Shown: positions 1 through 13,734, numbered from the stretch's first letter. The stretch: DNA of 64,000 nucleotides from Mycteria americana (GCF_035582795.1 NC_134371.1:51253001-51317000); one strand, 5' to 3'. Notes: generated by a model not told the origin, from the sequence alone. Made by a program: numbers and translations.

Positions 1-228
1 CAAGCAATTTCTTTCTGCACAGCTCCACTTGGAGTATTCTGATCAAGAGGTGTTCTTTTGCCATCTTCAAGGCAATTTACATTTGTTTGAGTGTTCTGAA
101 GGGTAGCAATGTTGTTTTCTTGTATTAATTTGTGTTCCGATACTTTTTTCATCATAGCCAGCTCCTCAGCTTCTTTAAGATTTTTATCAGATGAATATAC
201 AAGCCTAGAAGATGACACTAAGTTTACT
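1..228 (-). CDS. BTBD8: BTBD8 coding exon 3 (cut by window edge)
   Basis: Acceptor TTACAAG|A at 230-229. The first base completes an Arg codon left open by exon 2, and the frame then stays open for 75 codons to the edge. Contains [20 protein letters not shown] followed by a polar, Asn/Gln/Thr-rich stretch. Assignment rests on phase agreement and resemblance to the same segment of mammalian BTBD8. The true 3' end of the exon is outside the window. Confidence 0.8.
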
Positions 229-3200
229 CTTGTAATTTTTTAATTGATCAAAACAAATAAAAAAATGACAATTTTTTGTCTAACAAAGTTCATGACCAGA
301 AAACAAAAGCTGGACTCTACAGTGGTTAATAATAAAAAAACCCTTTTAAAAACTGTATCTCTGGAAAACTTATTTCTGCAATGCTTGGAAAAGCATAAAC
401 AAGCATTACAAGTAAAACATAATATCAAGTTAAAAGGAACAAAGGTTTCTCTCCCTCACTTTGCTTTTTTCATTAAAGAAACTTTTGTCTGCTCTTTATA
501 GGTCATCTACTATAATAATCTACTGGCAAAAGCAGAAGCAAGCTGTATCAGTAATGACAGGTGAGCAATTTATAAATCTTAGTACGACCAAGAAAAGGCA
601 CTCAATTGTCCTTTAATATCATCAAATTTACAAACCCAAAAATATAAAAACCTTCTAACATCAAGGTTACAAGTACAAAACCATAAGAATAGTATAGAGA
701 TGTAGAGTGAATGGTATTAGAGATAAAAATTTTAATTTCAAAGGAAGTGCTTGAAAACATGAAAATTTGCAGTTAAGATTACCCAAGAGCTTTCACTTTG
801 CCCATATAGTAATTCCAGTTTCCCACTTTCCCATCTGTTTCACCAGCTTATTTTTGGCTCAAGATCTGGAAAAGCTAACAAAGCCTGCAGTCTGTGACTG
901 CAAAGATCTCATATTTATAGAAAGATACCGCACTCCAGCAACTTAATGGAGCCTTAAAAAGTCAATGTGAACAGATAACATGCTTTATCAGTGGTTTCAT
1001 ACCATATAGATGAAGTTAGCAAAGTTTAACAGAAGAGCTACAGTTACTTTGGATTTAGCAGACATGTACTTACAGATCTGCATTTAGTCACTCATTCCAT
1101 GGCAAAGAGGCTTTATTGTTAATACTGGGAACATTTGAGTATGCTATTTGAACACTGTCCTCCAAAAGGGCAGAGAAAACATACAAAGAAATCATCTTCC
1201 TTCTTAAGTCCTGTATTTAAAGGATTGAGTTAGGTCGGATTTTTTTGACTGTGTGATACAGGTTCTCGCCAAGAGAGAATGACAACAAACAAGAATGTAG
1301 GGAATTTTACTATTTTATTAGATTTTGAAAGCAAGGGCCAGGAAAACGTGTGATACGGGTAATAAAATTTCACATTGAAAGAGTAAGATTGGTGGACCTG
1401 CTTTACATGGGTTTTTAAGGTGGTTGTACCTGTATGTGCTTTCAGAACTCCTAACCTGTGAACTTGGCCTGACCGTCTATTCCTTTTCATATTTACAGTG
1501 CTTACCAACCCAGTGTAACAATAGCATGAGGCATGAGGGAAAGACAAGTAATAACATGCCATATAACCCTTTAGAAAATTCAAGACCATGACTTCCACAC
1601 ATTTTCCCTGTTCACTATGCTTCTCAATACTTAACATCTGTGTTTTACAGCTCTATGGCAGTAGGACTCAAGAACAGAAATTCAGAGTAGAAATCCAATT
1701 AACCTAGAGATTTCAAAATTCCACTGAAATATTCTGAAGTTTTGTCTTCAAGTTGTTTCTCCACATTAGATCTTCCAAGAAACGTCACTTAAAGTCACAT
1801 AGACAATGCCACTAGTAATTCCAATCCAATGCCACACAAAATCCGATCATTCCCACTTTATCCCTGCATCTTCAGCAGAGGTAAGCAAATACCACAATTA
1901 CAGAAGTAACCTGGTAACACATACTGAATGTGAAAAACTGCAGGAAGATCCCTACTAAGGGTTTGTTGAACGAAAATTGCCATTCATAACATGTTAGGTT
2001 AAATTTGCACTGGAACTTTACTTATTCACCTTTCTGTTGCTGCTGACCTATTGCGTATTCAACATGTAAAGACAGTACAAATTGACTTTGAGGGAGAAAG
2101 AAACTTAGCAGCAACAGATACACTGCTTTGCCATAAATTCATTATTTTAATATTACAGAATCACAGAATCGTATAGGTTGGAAAAGACCTTTAAGATCAT
2201 CAAGTCCAACCGTAAACCTAACACTGCCAAGACCACCACTATACCATGTCCCTAAGCACCTCATCCAAACGTCCTTTAAATACCTCCAGGGATGGCGACT
2301 CAACCACTTCCCTGGGCAGCCTGTTCCAATGCTTGATAACCCTTTCAGTGAAGTAAAATTTCCTAATATCCAGTCTAAACCTCCCCTGGTGCAACTTGAG
2401 GCCATTTCCTCTCATCCTATCACTTGTTACCTGGGAGAAGAGACCGACCCCCACCTCTCTACAGCCTCCTTTCAGGCAGTTGTAGAGAGCAATAAGGTCT
2501 CCCCTCAGCCTCCTTTCTTCCAGGCTAAACAATCCCAGCTCCCTCAGCCGCTCCTCATCAGACTTCTGCTCCAGACCCTTCACCAGCTTCATTGCCCTTC
2601 TCTGGACTCGCTCCAGCACCTCAATGTCAATATTCTTGCTTACTTTCTGCCAGTAAACATATCCATAGGGAATCTGGTAAGCTAGGCAACAAGACAACAA
2701 TCTCCTGGGAATCCTCAGGGTATTTTCAGATAATCTACATAAGAAACCTCAGGAATGCAATTCTATTATCACTAGGGCTTAAGTCAATAAAAAGGGCACC
2801 CCTACCACAACTGGGAACTCTGTAAATAAAACAAGTAAAGTGGCATGTTGTTAAACCAGAACTAAGTAACTGGTTTCTAGATCTGAAAAAGTTATTTTAT
2901 TTGAAATAAATTATTTCCTGTAAAAAGTCAAGGAACCTTGATTATTTCAGTTTAAAGTGCAGCCACAGCCCTGGATTTACTACTTCCAGAAACTCAGCAG
3001 AATATCTGTATATTAGAGTCCTGCTTAATACAGACTGTAAATTTACTACTTTGAAAGACTCATGGAGGCATCTGTTATTCTGCTTCACAGACATCAATAA
3101 TATTTTTAGCAAATCTCTTAGAAATTCTCCTTTATCTCAGTTAAATCCCATTAGATATTATTTCCAGAATGGAAGATGCTGCAGTTTTCTAAAACTTGTT

Positions 3201-6200
3201 ATAGAAAACTTTGCTTGGCAACACCCTTTATTTTATAGGCTCATTTCTAAAGGCAGAGTGAAGTTTTCTAGACTGTCTTCTACAGAGTATCAAATGGCAC
3301 CTTCCTGGATAAATAAAAGCTAGGGAAATCTTTCATCCACAGCAAAATGCATAGCTCAAACGTTGGAGCCCAGATGTTTTAATGATAATGTAAACCCATC
3401 TCTTTAAAACACAGTTACCGTAAGAAACCAGGACCCTTACTGCAGAATTATGATAGGAGTAGTTTTTACTGTTCCAAACCTCTTGAGTAGGCATCATTCA
3501 ATGTGACACCTTAGCTTAGTAAGTTAAAGTGCAGAAGATTACAAGTCTATAAAGTTATAAATTTCTTCTTTAAATCAGCTAGAGGTATCATCAGGAGGTC
3601 TTAGAGCTTGACTGATTTTGAACTAAGTTGTAGTATTTACAAGAAAGCAGTTTTCATAGTAATTTGAACAATCTTAGAAGGCATAAAAATGTTCCAGTTC
3701 TTCCAGCATCCCTAATGATGATCAGGAAAGTACTCACTGCGACCAAATAGCTTCCTAGAACATATAAGCAGGATGGAGTTATTTTGTTTTTATAACACAT
3801 AGCCTACATAAGACATCTCAAAATGCACTTTGAAGAAAAGCACGTACTTTGTGAGTAGTTTGCAGAGTACTAACAAAATGCTAAGTAGCCCAACCAAACT
3901 TACATTTGTGCATCTAAAGATTTCATTCACAGTTTTGTTTTTAAAGGTGTCCTGGAGTTCTATCTCCTCTCATTCCAAATCACTTAGGCTAAATTCTTTG
4001 GGAAGTTTCTCAGCCTCAGAACTCTCCTTAAGGCCCACCTATTTCTATCAATTGTAGATGCATGACTCTGTCTTGAAAACCATACAGTCTCAGTAGAAGA
4101 ACAATCATGCATTTCTGTTCTCAGAACAGCCACAAAGCCAATACTGACTAGAAGCAGTAAGACATTTTTATGCTCACTAAAAGTATAAAAAACATGATGA
4201 CAAAAAAATGCTAAGATAATATTTGGGTCAAAAAAGAATTTTGAGTTATGATCCACTTCTTTGGTCCTTCGAGTCAAGAGGTACATTTCCTTACTGTGGG
4301 CCACACTCACTGTCTGCAAGACTGACAAAATCCCAAACAGAAATATTGTATGCCACTAATGACCACGGAAACAACACAAATAGGAAGGGAAGTGAGAAAG
4401 AGCAGGTTTTATTTTAATGAAATACCATATTTAAAAGCACGAGGAACCCATTTTTGTTGTTATTTCCGAGAACACCGAAAGTCACTGGAATTAACACCAT
4501 CATCACCAAACTTTACTGAAAGCTGTCAGGACAGCCTCTCCTATTGTCCCCAAGTAGCTGTTAACTAACTAACTAAAATTTCTCAATGAATCAGGCATCC
4601 ACCTTTCAAACGCTCCCTACAGCAGCTTTCACTTGCTCAGAGTGAGAGTTCTTCACTGAGAGCCCATCTGGAGAAGACAGTTACCTGCCATCTTCTCCTT
4701 ACCCACGTTCTCCTTAAAGTTATACATACACGTACACATCATTGATGTCACTAGAGAAGTGCTTTTGAGTTCTTAGACATTCGCTGTTTAAACAGACAGG
4801 ATCTTGTACATGTTGTTATGGATATGTTGTCTATATGCCTAGATTTGCAGAGCATTAGTAAAGAGATTACAAAGCAGGCCTGAACAAAAGCCATTAATGC
4901 CAGGGGAGAAGACTTTTTTTTTAATCTTGGTGTTTTTTTTCTATCACCTAGCAACACAGACTGATTGTTAATGCTAAAGTCTATCAGAAAATCAGAAACT
5001 TCTCCATCATAAATACTATGGATAGCATGAAGCTGTCAGCACAGAAGTCTGACACATAGACAAAGGGGAAATTCTGCTGTTTGACAGTGCATCAGTTTAA
5101 TTGCCCTGAAAAAAAGATGCTATGGTAACTTTAGAATAGAGGGACAAGTAAAGATGCCCAAACAGGATACTTACTTGGTAGTGTAGGGGATAATACAATT
5201 AATTAAAACAGACAAAACAAATTATGTTTTTCTTTTATTTACAAGTTTTACAGATGCTGTGTGGTGTTTTCAATAGGAACTTGGTATAGCACATACCAGA
5301 ACTTCACGTAGCAACTAGATTAGCACTGAAGTATCTTCTATACGCGTGTAAAATCCCATATTATTTTTTTACTTAAACTGTACTGTTTTACTTAAATAAA
5401 GCTATGTGTTATCACAATTAAATGCCAAAATAAAAACAAGATCTATTAACTTTTGTTAATAACACTGAGAACGTAGGAAGTCTCTGAACCACTCCCTGCC
5501 CACAGTTTTAATGCATTGATGTCTTTAGCAAACGCAGCTGCAGCAAATACTCTCATGCACTGCATTTAATCTTGGTGGACTTGCAAAAATATTTCAGCAA
5601 TCCACCTATAGCAGTGAATCTTTGTTAGTGCAAGTTAGGCATGTCATACGCACAACTTTTAATCACTTAAGATTCTTCCATTTCCCTTTAGATTTGCTAA
5701 AAGAACCGTCTGCTTGATTCTTGCAGCTAAGATGGTTATTTTAACTTAATTGATTTCTTGAGACAAGTATTTCAGTAAATTTCTTCCCATGAGATGCAAC
5801 ATCAACTGCTTTGCTGCCTCACACAGATGCTAATTAAATCTTCTGATTTCTTGTGAAAGCTAAGCATTTCAGCAGAAGAAGAATCTGGCCCTTCAGCAAT
5901 CATAGTCCCAGAGAAAGGCTTCTACCCATTTCTCACATAAATTGAGTTTTTTTTTCTTGAGGCATAAATCCATGGCATTAAGATACTATGTTTTCCAAAG
6001 CAAGATGTTAATATCACACACATAAAAATATGCTGCAACCTGACAGTTTAGCTTCTCAACTTCCTCTAAGAAATTGAGATTAGATACAAACATGGATCAA
6101 AAAAAAAATCCAATAAGAAAAAAGACAAACTCATTGTTTCTATGTATGTGGAAAGGAGATAAGGTCGCCATTGTTCCGCATGTGTTTAAAGCCTGTTTTC

Positions 6201-9200
6201 ATCAAAAGAAACAAGTCATCATGGTGAAGGCTTTCTTCCCCCAACAGGATATAGCATAAAATCTAAACTACAAGGTGCATCTAGTATCTTACTTATTTCC
6301 CCCCCTCCCATGTTCCTTTCTTAGCAAAGTCTAATTATTCTCAATGCTAGCTTAGCTCATAATTATAACCACAACAAACTAACCTGGTGCTGTCATAACA
6401 AACTAACTCAGACCAGAGAATATGGTTGTATGAACGAAAGCCATTAAGTTAGAACAGCCTAGCTATTCAGAGGGGCAAATTCCTTAATCCCTTTACTTGG
6501 TAAATAAACACTTTGATTCACAATAATTTGTTCTCAACTTCCTCAGTTTTCACTGTTCACTGGAGATAAGCCTTTACAGAGGATTTTAACTTCCACAATT
6601 CAGAATTTATCGTTTCGCAATGTTTAAGACACTCACATCAAATTTCCCATGTTGCCCGTATTTATAGGGCCGAGTTTGTTAATTCCATTTGTTTTGGGAG
6701 GGTTGATTTTTTTCAGCTGTATTGCTGATTCCCTTATGTCTTAATGCAAGGGAAAGAATAGTTTTTGAGTATCCGCAAAATGCACCCCCAAGTGCCACAG
6801 AAAGCTGTTTTTGCAGTTACCTTGTTTTCAAGTTACATGAATCAGTCACTCAGAGAAGATACTCCTTGCGTGGTAGGGTACACCACATCAACAGGCACGA
6901 GTGATAAGAGGATAAAAGGGAAGGATCATATCAGAGTAAACTGCATAACCTACAAAATTTCGAGAACATGGAAGGCACGCTATTCTTCTGAAATAGAATA
7001 GTCTGCAATCATAACCCACTAGAGGGGAATGCAGAAGCCTAGATATTAAAGGTAAGATTGCTGAGGCATAAGCGTAAAGGAATTCAGTGTACATGAGGAG
7101 AAGTCACGTTTGTTTCCTCCAAAATAGCCAGTATCCAACGGGGACTATGACAATCCTAGCAATCAGTAAGAATAATCTCATGCACAAGTTGTTTAAAGGA
7201 ATGTTTTCCTTTTTCACTACTTTGATTCCAATGTTATGGAACTGTAACCGGGAATTGTATTTAAAGAACAAATATTCACAAACAAGTTGTGTTGTATTCG
7301 GTGCAACTGCTTTATGAAAAGCTCGCATGCAAGAGAAGGTCAAGCTGAAAATAGAGCTAAGCCATCATCTTCTGTAGTGTCAGTCTGATGTCCTGTCATT
7401 TTAACAGGTACCCCACCTTCTGGCTTGGTTTTTTCCCCTGCACTCAGGGAAGATTCTGACAGACATGAGCAACAATGAGATTGCAAGAGGTGTGACTAAG
7501 TGACAGGTGAAACTGGAACGATGCTATAGGGTATCTGTTGTATTAATAGCAGTTGCTACAGCCTAAAATTTATTCTACAAAGGAAAGGTGTGCATAGAGT
7601 CTACAGAAAGAAGTTACTGTCATCATGCTGCCTAGGAGTTTACCTTCAAGAATGTTTTTGTCTGCACTTAAGCTAGATGTAGCATCCTTCTACTGCCTGA
7701 TACAGAACTATACAAACATAACACAGTCAAAGCCATGGCTGATCTACTTTGAATCAACTACTGGTGCTGCAAATTAACCCCCGTGGCAGTAAACGTCACA
7801 ATGACAATTGTATTCCTTTGTATTTGATCCATCTTTATTGCTTTTCAACTGGATCTGACTGTCATTAGGTCCTTCTCTGTCCTTCCTTAAATCAGATCCC
7901 TTTAATACAAATATCACAAGACAATGAGAATAACTAGATTTTTATTTCTAAAGCTATATTTTTCCAACTGAAAGAGTAAAAGCAGTTTGTTTCTCAAAAG
8001 GCAAGATATTAATGATCTAATGATCTGTGACAGACTGTTGTCCTTCAGGGATGCTAAGCTGCTCGCTTTCCCAGGCAGACTGCAGAACTCTGCTTGAGCA
8101 GTCATCTCCTGCCATTGACATACTTGCAATTGTTGACCCTTTCCTAGTTGTGTTATGAAGAGTGACAGAAAGCTATGGGAGGGCAGAGTCAATATTATGT
8201 TAGCTTCACTGGGCAAAAACATAGGGTGAATAGTGTTTACAATATGGATGCTACACTTCCTGGTGACCAGCAGTTTCTTGCTGGTGTCCTCAGAGAGTGC
8301 AAGTATAGGGAAGGAAAAAAAAAGCAGTGTTCAGTTACTCATCTATTTCATGCTGAGGCTAATGCAGAAGGATCAGCTGCAGAAGTTCACCATGTCCTCC
8401 ATCCTGCCCAAAAATGCTCAGAAGTTTGGCAAGAGGAGCTGCACAGCCTTCAGCACACAAATGACATGTAGCCTACATCTCTCCTGATTAAGAGAGACAG
8501 AGGCCCAAAGGAAGTATGTCTCACCAAGATGCATGCCAGATATAGCTTGTGAGAAAAAAAAAAAAATCCCCAAATCCCCACGGAAAGATAATTTTTACTT
8601 GGGAAGCTAAAAAAATAGCTGAATATAAACAGGAAAAGGAATAAGATTTTGTTACAGCTTTGATGAACTCTTCAATACTATACTAGTATTTCACTTCTAT
8701 TCTACAGGGAAACAGTATTTATAACCAGAAAACCTAGAGCTTTTCTAGAAGACTACAACTTTCTCTTGGAAGCTCACCTGCAGCTACAGGTCTTTGTTAC
8801 AACTCAGCATGGCGATTCACATGCTCCAAGAATTAGGCTAGCTTTCAGTCAACCTCAAGCTGTAATTTACGGCACTGTTTTGGATTTGTGAAGATCTGAT
8901 TAATTTGCATCTTAACAGTAAGAAAGCACTTAGATTCAACAGCCACAGATACTAGCAGAAGGCATCAGTCCAACAATGAAATTAGGCTCTTTTTGACCAA
9001 AGCTGCCTCCTTTCCTGGGTCCAAAGCAGTTCACTGTGATCAAACTCTAGTGCATTCTGTGATGGTCATTTTCACAGAATGTGCTAGCTTAGAGGATTCA
9101 AAAGCTGAAGTATCAAACAGCACTGAAGACTAAGTTATAAGAAAAACCAACCATCTTGCAAAATGCACTTCGTACGTAGCTTAGAATATATGGGGAGGTT

Positions 9201-11309
9201 AATTTGAAGAATCTAAACTCAGATTGCAAGGATAAAAGGTTTATAACTAGATGAGGTGTTAGGAGTTTAAAGGTGTTTTTCAATACCATGCTTTTTGGGG
9301 AACATGCAGGACTCTAGGGATCATTACTTGCCTTCCAGCAAACACAGACAAAACTGAAAGCAAGTATCAATGAACTGTAGGCATATTAAGTGCTTAAATT
9401 AGGAAAACAAAGGAATGATATAACAGTTAAATAAGTAAAATAATTATTCCAAATAATTATTTCCCTATTTCCAAATTAAAATAATTTGGAATTTTTAAAA
9501 TTTGCATTATCATGCTTCTGGATGAAAGTCTTCTGTGCCACCACTTACGTGAATGTGAAGCAAATTAATGAAATCGAAGTAATAATGGAGTTAAGAAAAA
9601 TACAAGACAAAAAACATGCTGTTTTGTTTCTTACCACTTGTTTTGCTAATGCTCCTGCCAGGCTTTGACAGTAACCTAACAAATACCAGTTTATCAGCCT
9701 GTTCCACTACAATGATTCTGTGTTTTAGATATTACTCTCAGTTCAAGAAGTTTTCTTTCATACTTCTTATAACTTTAGTACCCTAAATACATATTTTTAG
9801 CCATCTGCTGCCTCATTTACAAATTTAAGGAGAGAATGAGCGAAACCAATAGCGAGAGGTCAGCCTAGGTTATATTTTAGGCACTAAACTTAAAACCACC
9901 ACACCTTCCCCTTCTTCTTGCCAAGACTCTCAAGACCCTGCAAGTGCATACATTTTCTAGGCACATCTTGAATTCATCTGAAATCCCAGAGTGCCTACCA
10001 CTCTGCTCCTGTGCATACCCCAAAGTGCCACTGGCTCTAACATCAGCCCTGTTTTATAGAAGGTAGGTGGCACCACCACAGCTTTGCTAGAGAAAAGCAA
10101 GCGCTGCCCAGTTATTTGAAAGAAGGATTAGAGGTACTTATGGGCAAGGAGGATTGCAAGGTCTGGTGGCGGCACCAGCCAGCGCCCCCGATGTACTTGC
10201 CGAAGGTTTGGAGCAAGATGAGCGGGATGTCAGATACATGCTAATAGCTGGCAATGGGAAAACATGCTGGCCCTTGCACCAGTCCCTGGGGAGCAGCCTA
10301 CACACTGCACCGATGGGGTAGGACACCTCACTCTGGGATCCCAGTTTGGTGGGAAAGCTGTGCGTTGTTTGGCCTAGGCCATGGATCATTAGGACTTCAG
10401 TGATGACTACACAGTTTCTAACTTGATGCATCTTCATCTAACTTGATGAAGTCTTCCTAGGTTTCCACATCCATAACTTTTTTTTTTTTTAACATGACAC
10501 TAGAGTGTTTTTCCTTTGGTTTTTTCCATTAGGTAATCTTGCGAACAAGGGTATTAGTAGGCACAGACAATTTTAAAGGAGATGTTCAGGATTTTTGCTG
10601 CTTTTTCTCTTGTTCTATTACAAAGCCTTTACATACCATACAAAACCACGCTATGGTGGAGAGGGTACCCATGCGTTGTCAGCAGAGGGACGAAGGCAGA
10701 AGAAGTAAGTAACTTACAGGAAAGTCCTCTGCAGACGCTGCGGGAAAGCTGTAACGATACTGCTTTGAATGGGAAAGCTTTAAAACAGGTGGCAATACTG
10801 GGAAGAAAGAAGAGGAAGGACACAGGAGAGGTAGTGCCGCGGCCGGCCCATCAGCCCGAGAGGCGCGGCTGGTGCCCGCCGCTCCGACGCCCCCGCCCGC
10901 CGCGGCCGCGCACTCACCGCAGAAAGCGCCGGAACTCCGCGGGCCCCACGCCGTCCAGCCGCAGCACCTCGCGGGGCGGCCGACCCCCGCCCAGCCCGGC
11001 GAAGAGCCGCGGCGCCCGCGCCAGCAGCACGGCCCGGTGCGCCCGCAGCGCCGCGTCGCCTACACAGATGGTCACGTCGGAGCGCGTCCCCTCCGCTAGC
11101 AGCCTGCGGGAGCGCACCGTTACCGCCGTCTCCCCGCCCGGCCCGGCCCTCCGCCCCGCCTGGAGCCGCGCCCCGGCCCGGCTGCCGCCCCGCGCCTACC
11201 TGCCGAGGTCGTGCCGCAGCTGCTCGGCCAGCGCCTCCTTCAGCCGCTGCCGCTCCACCGCCGCCGGGCCGGGGCCCTTCGGCGCAGTGCCGCCGCCGCA
11301 GCGCGCCAT
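1..11309 (-). CDS. BTBD8: BTBD8, 5' part of gene (exons 1-3, partial)
   Basis: BTB/POZ-domain protein BTBD8; only the N-terminal part lies in the window and the gene continues past position 1. Three exons join in phase: 11200-11309, 10918-11103 and 1-228. The protein starts MARCG, as the mammalian protein does, followed by a basic/leucine-rich stretch and then a BTB-type core: SDVTICVGD, then an AHRAVLLAR helix. Exon 3 continues with [20 protein letters not shown] and a charged tail. BTB domains mediate dimerisation and partner binding; the family has a second BTB domain and a long C-terminus that are not visible here. The exon 1/2/3 phases (2, 2, then a single completing base) agree. Position next to EPHX4 supports the assignment. 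Exons 1-2 are very GC-rich and exon 3 is AT-rich, as expected for a gene starting in a CpG island. Confidence 0.92.
2155..2650 (-). mobile_element. CR1 LINE, 3' fragment
   Basis: Read on the minus strand, this is the last part of a CR1 reverse-transcriptase ORF ([20 protein letters not shown], then [18 protein letters not shown], then [18 protein letters not shown]), followed by the CR1 3' UTR ending in the short tail at about 2155. It is 5' truncated, as nearly all CR1 copies are. The frame is still largely open, so the copy is not very old. It lies in the same transcriptional orientation as BTBD8. Confidence 0.95.
9440..9491. repeat. Two adjacent AT-rich palindromes
   Basis: 9440-9448 pairs perfectly with 9452-9460 (9 bp, loop CCA). 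9469-9478 pairs with 9482-9491 (10 bp, loop AAA). Both are in BTBD8 intron 2. Function unknown. Confidence 0.7.
10918..11103 (-). CDS. BTBD8: BTBD8 coding exon 2 (BTB domain start)
   Basis: 186 nt. Acceptor CCCGCAG|G, donor CTGCG|GTGAGTG. Encodes [16 protein letters not shown] through a BTB-type AHRAVLLAR helix to EFRRFL. Intron 1 is only 96 bp. Confidence 0.9.
11200..11309 (-). CDS. BTBD8: BTBD8 coding exon 1
   Basis: 110 nt. The ATG at 11309-11307 opens MARCGGG and runs to HDLG plus two bases; the donor is GGCAG|GTAGGC. This start was chosen because it matches the conserved MARCG start. The frame is also open upstream, but only through unrelated GC-rich sequence. Confidence 0.9.
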
Positions 11310-11820
11310 GTGCCGGCAGCCGCTCCGCTCCGCGCCCGAGGCGGGGCGGGGATTGACAGGCGGTCCCTTAGCGACGACGCCGAGGGGGCGGCCCGCCGCA
11401 TTCACGAAAACAACGGCGCGGGGCCCTCCTTCCCGCCAACGCCAGCCCCGCCGCCAGCCGCCGGACCATCGCACAAGAAGACGCGGGACCCCGCGGTGCC
11501 GGCTGCGGCGCCTTCCCCGCTCCCTCTCGGGGGCGTGGCCAGCAGCGGTCTCCGCCAATGAGAGCCAGCGGCGCCCCCCCTTGCCCCGCCTGGCCCCGCC
11601 CTTCCCCGCAGGCCCCCCGGCGGGGGGCGGGCGGGTCCGGCCCTCCCCGCCCACCGCCCTGCGGGGGACGGTACCGCCCTGCGGGGGGCGGGGCGGGGCC
11701 GGCAGGAGGGGCCTTCCGGCCCGGCCTCCCCGAGCCCCGGCTGCCGCGGGGAGGGCGCCCTCTGCCGGCCGCCGCCCCGCGCCGGGCAGGCCCCGGTGCC
11801 CCAGCCCCGGCCCTCGTAAA

Positions 11821-13734
11821 GGCCCGTCTTAACTGGCTGCTCTGTTTCGAAAAGAAGAGTAACGAGATCGTACGTAATCGGTGCTGCCCCCACCGGGACA
11901 GCAGCGCCGGCTGTTTTACGAGTAGAGGCTGGCGTTTGATCATTGCCCGTTACATGTCCACCTGCTGCGCTTCTCACCGGCAACAGGAGCACCGGCAAGA
12001 CGGAGCTCCGGTGGGCAGCTCTCCGCGGCTGGGCTGGCAGCCAGCAGGTCCCAGCGAGCGGGTGCTCCTCAGGAAAAACCGTACTCCCCAGCGATGGCTT
12101 TCTTGCCAAGAAATTAAGCTGCTGTGTAGATGATAAAACTCGCTTTACAACACCCTTCTGAGACAAGGAAGAGCCTTTCCAGCCTCATAGTTTAAGTAAA
12201 AGAAGCATGTAACCATTGCAGTCGATAAATACTGAAAACATTCAGGGGAAAAATATCCTTGAAAGGCAGGTACCAGCCGTGGATGGAAAAGGCAAGATCA
12301 ATACCATTATCACAATACTGAGGGGACTCTTCCTCAGATTTTGCAAACTGCACGGAAGGAAGCAGATTGCCAACCACAAGCCAGTATTTGGTTGACGGCA
12401 CCCCTCGGTCCCCTTTCTTGTGAAGATTACATCAAGTGAGATGTCAGCAGGGACTGTGCCAAGTACCTGTGCAGGAGAATGTGGCTCGAAAGAGGTGACA
12501 CACACGGCAGCGTGGGACTTGTTGGGACTCCCCAATAATTGTCAGCTGTCTTCTACTCTTGGTGCGGACAGTTGGTTCAGGCCAACCTGGCTCCAATGCC
12601 TCCTCTGATGGGTCCTTGTTGATCCTTGCCTGTTCCCAGGGCACTGCACTTGCTCTGCAGGTGGAGAGGGAGCCTTTGCAAATCGTGTAGGCAGGTAACT
12701 CACCTCTTCTGGGGACTTGCATTTTGTGCTGCTTTTTTCTTTGTAGTTAGCATCCACTTTTCTTCTCCCCTGCCGTCACATGCAAGTTAATTCTACCCTC
12801 TGTTTCCATAATCACTGTGTCTCTTCCTCCTATAAACACAGGAACTTGGCAGCAGTTCTTGGAGACAAGAACAGTAGTTGCTAACATAGGAAGGATAATG
12901 CCAACAATGAGACACTATTTCCAAGAAACTACAACAATCATAGCACGAGGAAGGCTGCACAGTGGACAGACACTTCAGCTATTCAAACCCAATTCTTAGC
13001 TTCAGTAAGAAATCTCCCCATAGGACTTCAGATAAAGGGAGTAGTGTAAGTTGAGTTTTATTAGACAGAGGTGGATTTCATACATATTGTATCTTAATTT
13101 TCCATTCTTCTTGTTCAGACATGTTGAGTGTACAGGTTTCCCATTTTTTAGTCAAGAAAGAAAAACACATCACACAAAGCAGCTGCATTCAACAATACAA
13201 CAAGATCATTATTCACTTGAAGACTAGAAATGTGCCCAGAAAGTTTGCAATCATTCAGTATGCTAAAATATAGATAATAAAAAGAGTTAGTTACTGTTTA
13301 ATGGTAAAATACATTAAAAAAATTCAGGTGAATCTAGAATGAAAACTCATGACTTCCTTCAGTATGGCACCACTCTATCGTTTCATTATAAATTTGTAAA
13401 AGGCACCACACATTAAAACTGTAAAGCAAGGGAGAAAACAGAATCAAGCAACTTTCCATGATTTTCTTTCTGTACAAATACATATATATCTTAAGGCAGG
13501 TGTTTTTATGTGCAAAATACAAGTATACAGCTAAAACCAATGTTGGTATCATATATTCTCATACTCACTTCTTCTTTTAGCAGTAACATTGGTGTCCAAA
13601 TGTACAGTATATTGAAAACACTTTTCTCTAACAGAGCTCAAAATAGAAGGCAGGCTGGAAATATGGCCCTGATAACAATTAGTTTTTAAATCTGAAGAGC
13701 TTTTATGTAGACCCCTTAAAACATGTACAAACAG
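11821..13734. other. Intergenic region and EPHX4 3' UTR
   Basis: Between the BTBD8 CpG island and the EPHX4 stop codon. The EPHX4 3' UTR occupies the right part, probably from 13734 to near 13040. Nothing else was recognised. Confidence 0.6.
13057..13062 (-). terminator. Possible EPHX4 poly(A) signal
   Basis: AATAAA on the minus strand, about 670 bp after the EPHX4 stop; the first canonical hexamer noticed downstream. A weaker ATTAAA lies at 13297-13302. Transcript data are needed to decide which is used. Confidence 0.4.

Larger units (their letters stand above)
229..10917 (-). other. BTBD8 intron 2 (no genes seen)
   Basis: About 10.7 kb, AT-rich, between BTBD8 exons 3 and 2. It holds one CR1 fragment (2155-2650) and a pair of AT-rich perfect palindromes near 9440-9491. 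A more GC-rich patch at about 10140-10440 was not identifiable. No ORF in it resembles a known family or carries splice-phase support. Confidence 0.75.
10840..11820. promoter_or_regulatory. CpG island, BTBD8 promoter and first exons
   Basis: Dense GC and CpG across roughly 1 kb, abruptly bounded by AT-rich DNA. It covers BTBD8 exons 1-2 and the upstream promoter region. Upstream of the ATG there are GC boxes (for example GGGGCGGGG near 11680-11700, GGGGGCGTGG at about 11530) and a CCAAT box at 11555-11559, about 250 bp from the ATG. No TATA box was noticed. The long open frames on both strands here are a by-product of GC content. Confidence 0.85.

Noticed and set aside
2239-2700. 153-codon minus-strand ORF as a host gene
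   Set aside because: It is the C-terminal part of a truncated CR1 reverse transcriptase.
8175-8487. Overlapping 98- and 84-codon plus-strand ORFs in BTBD8 intron 2
   Set aside because: No family resemblance; two frames open over the same stretch suggests chance.
10138-10437. GC-richer 99-codon minus-strand ORF before BTBD8 exon 2
   Set aside because: Considered as an extra BTBD8 exon or pseudogene, but there is no phase-compatible splice pair and no similarity; exon 2 joins exon 3 directly in phase.
10582-11832. 416-codon open frame on the plus strand across the BTBD8 CpG island
   Set aside because: It is antisense to BTBD8 exons 1-2, composed of Pro/Arg/Ala-rich low-complexity residues, and explained by lack of stop codons in GC-rich DNA.
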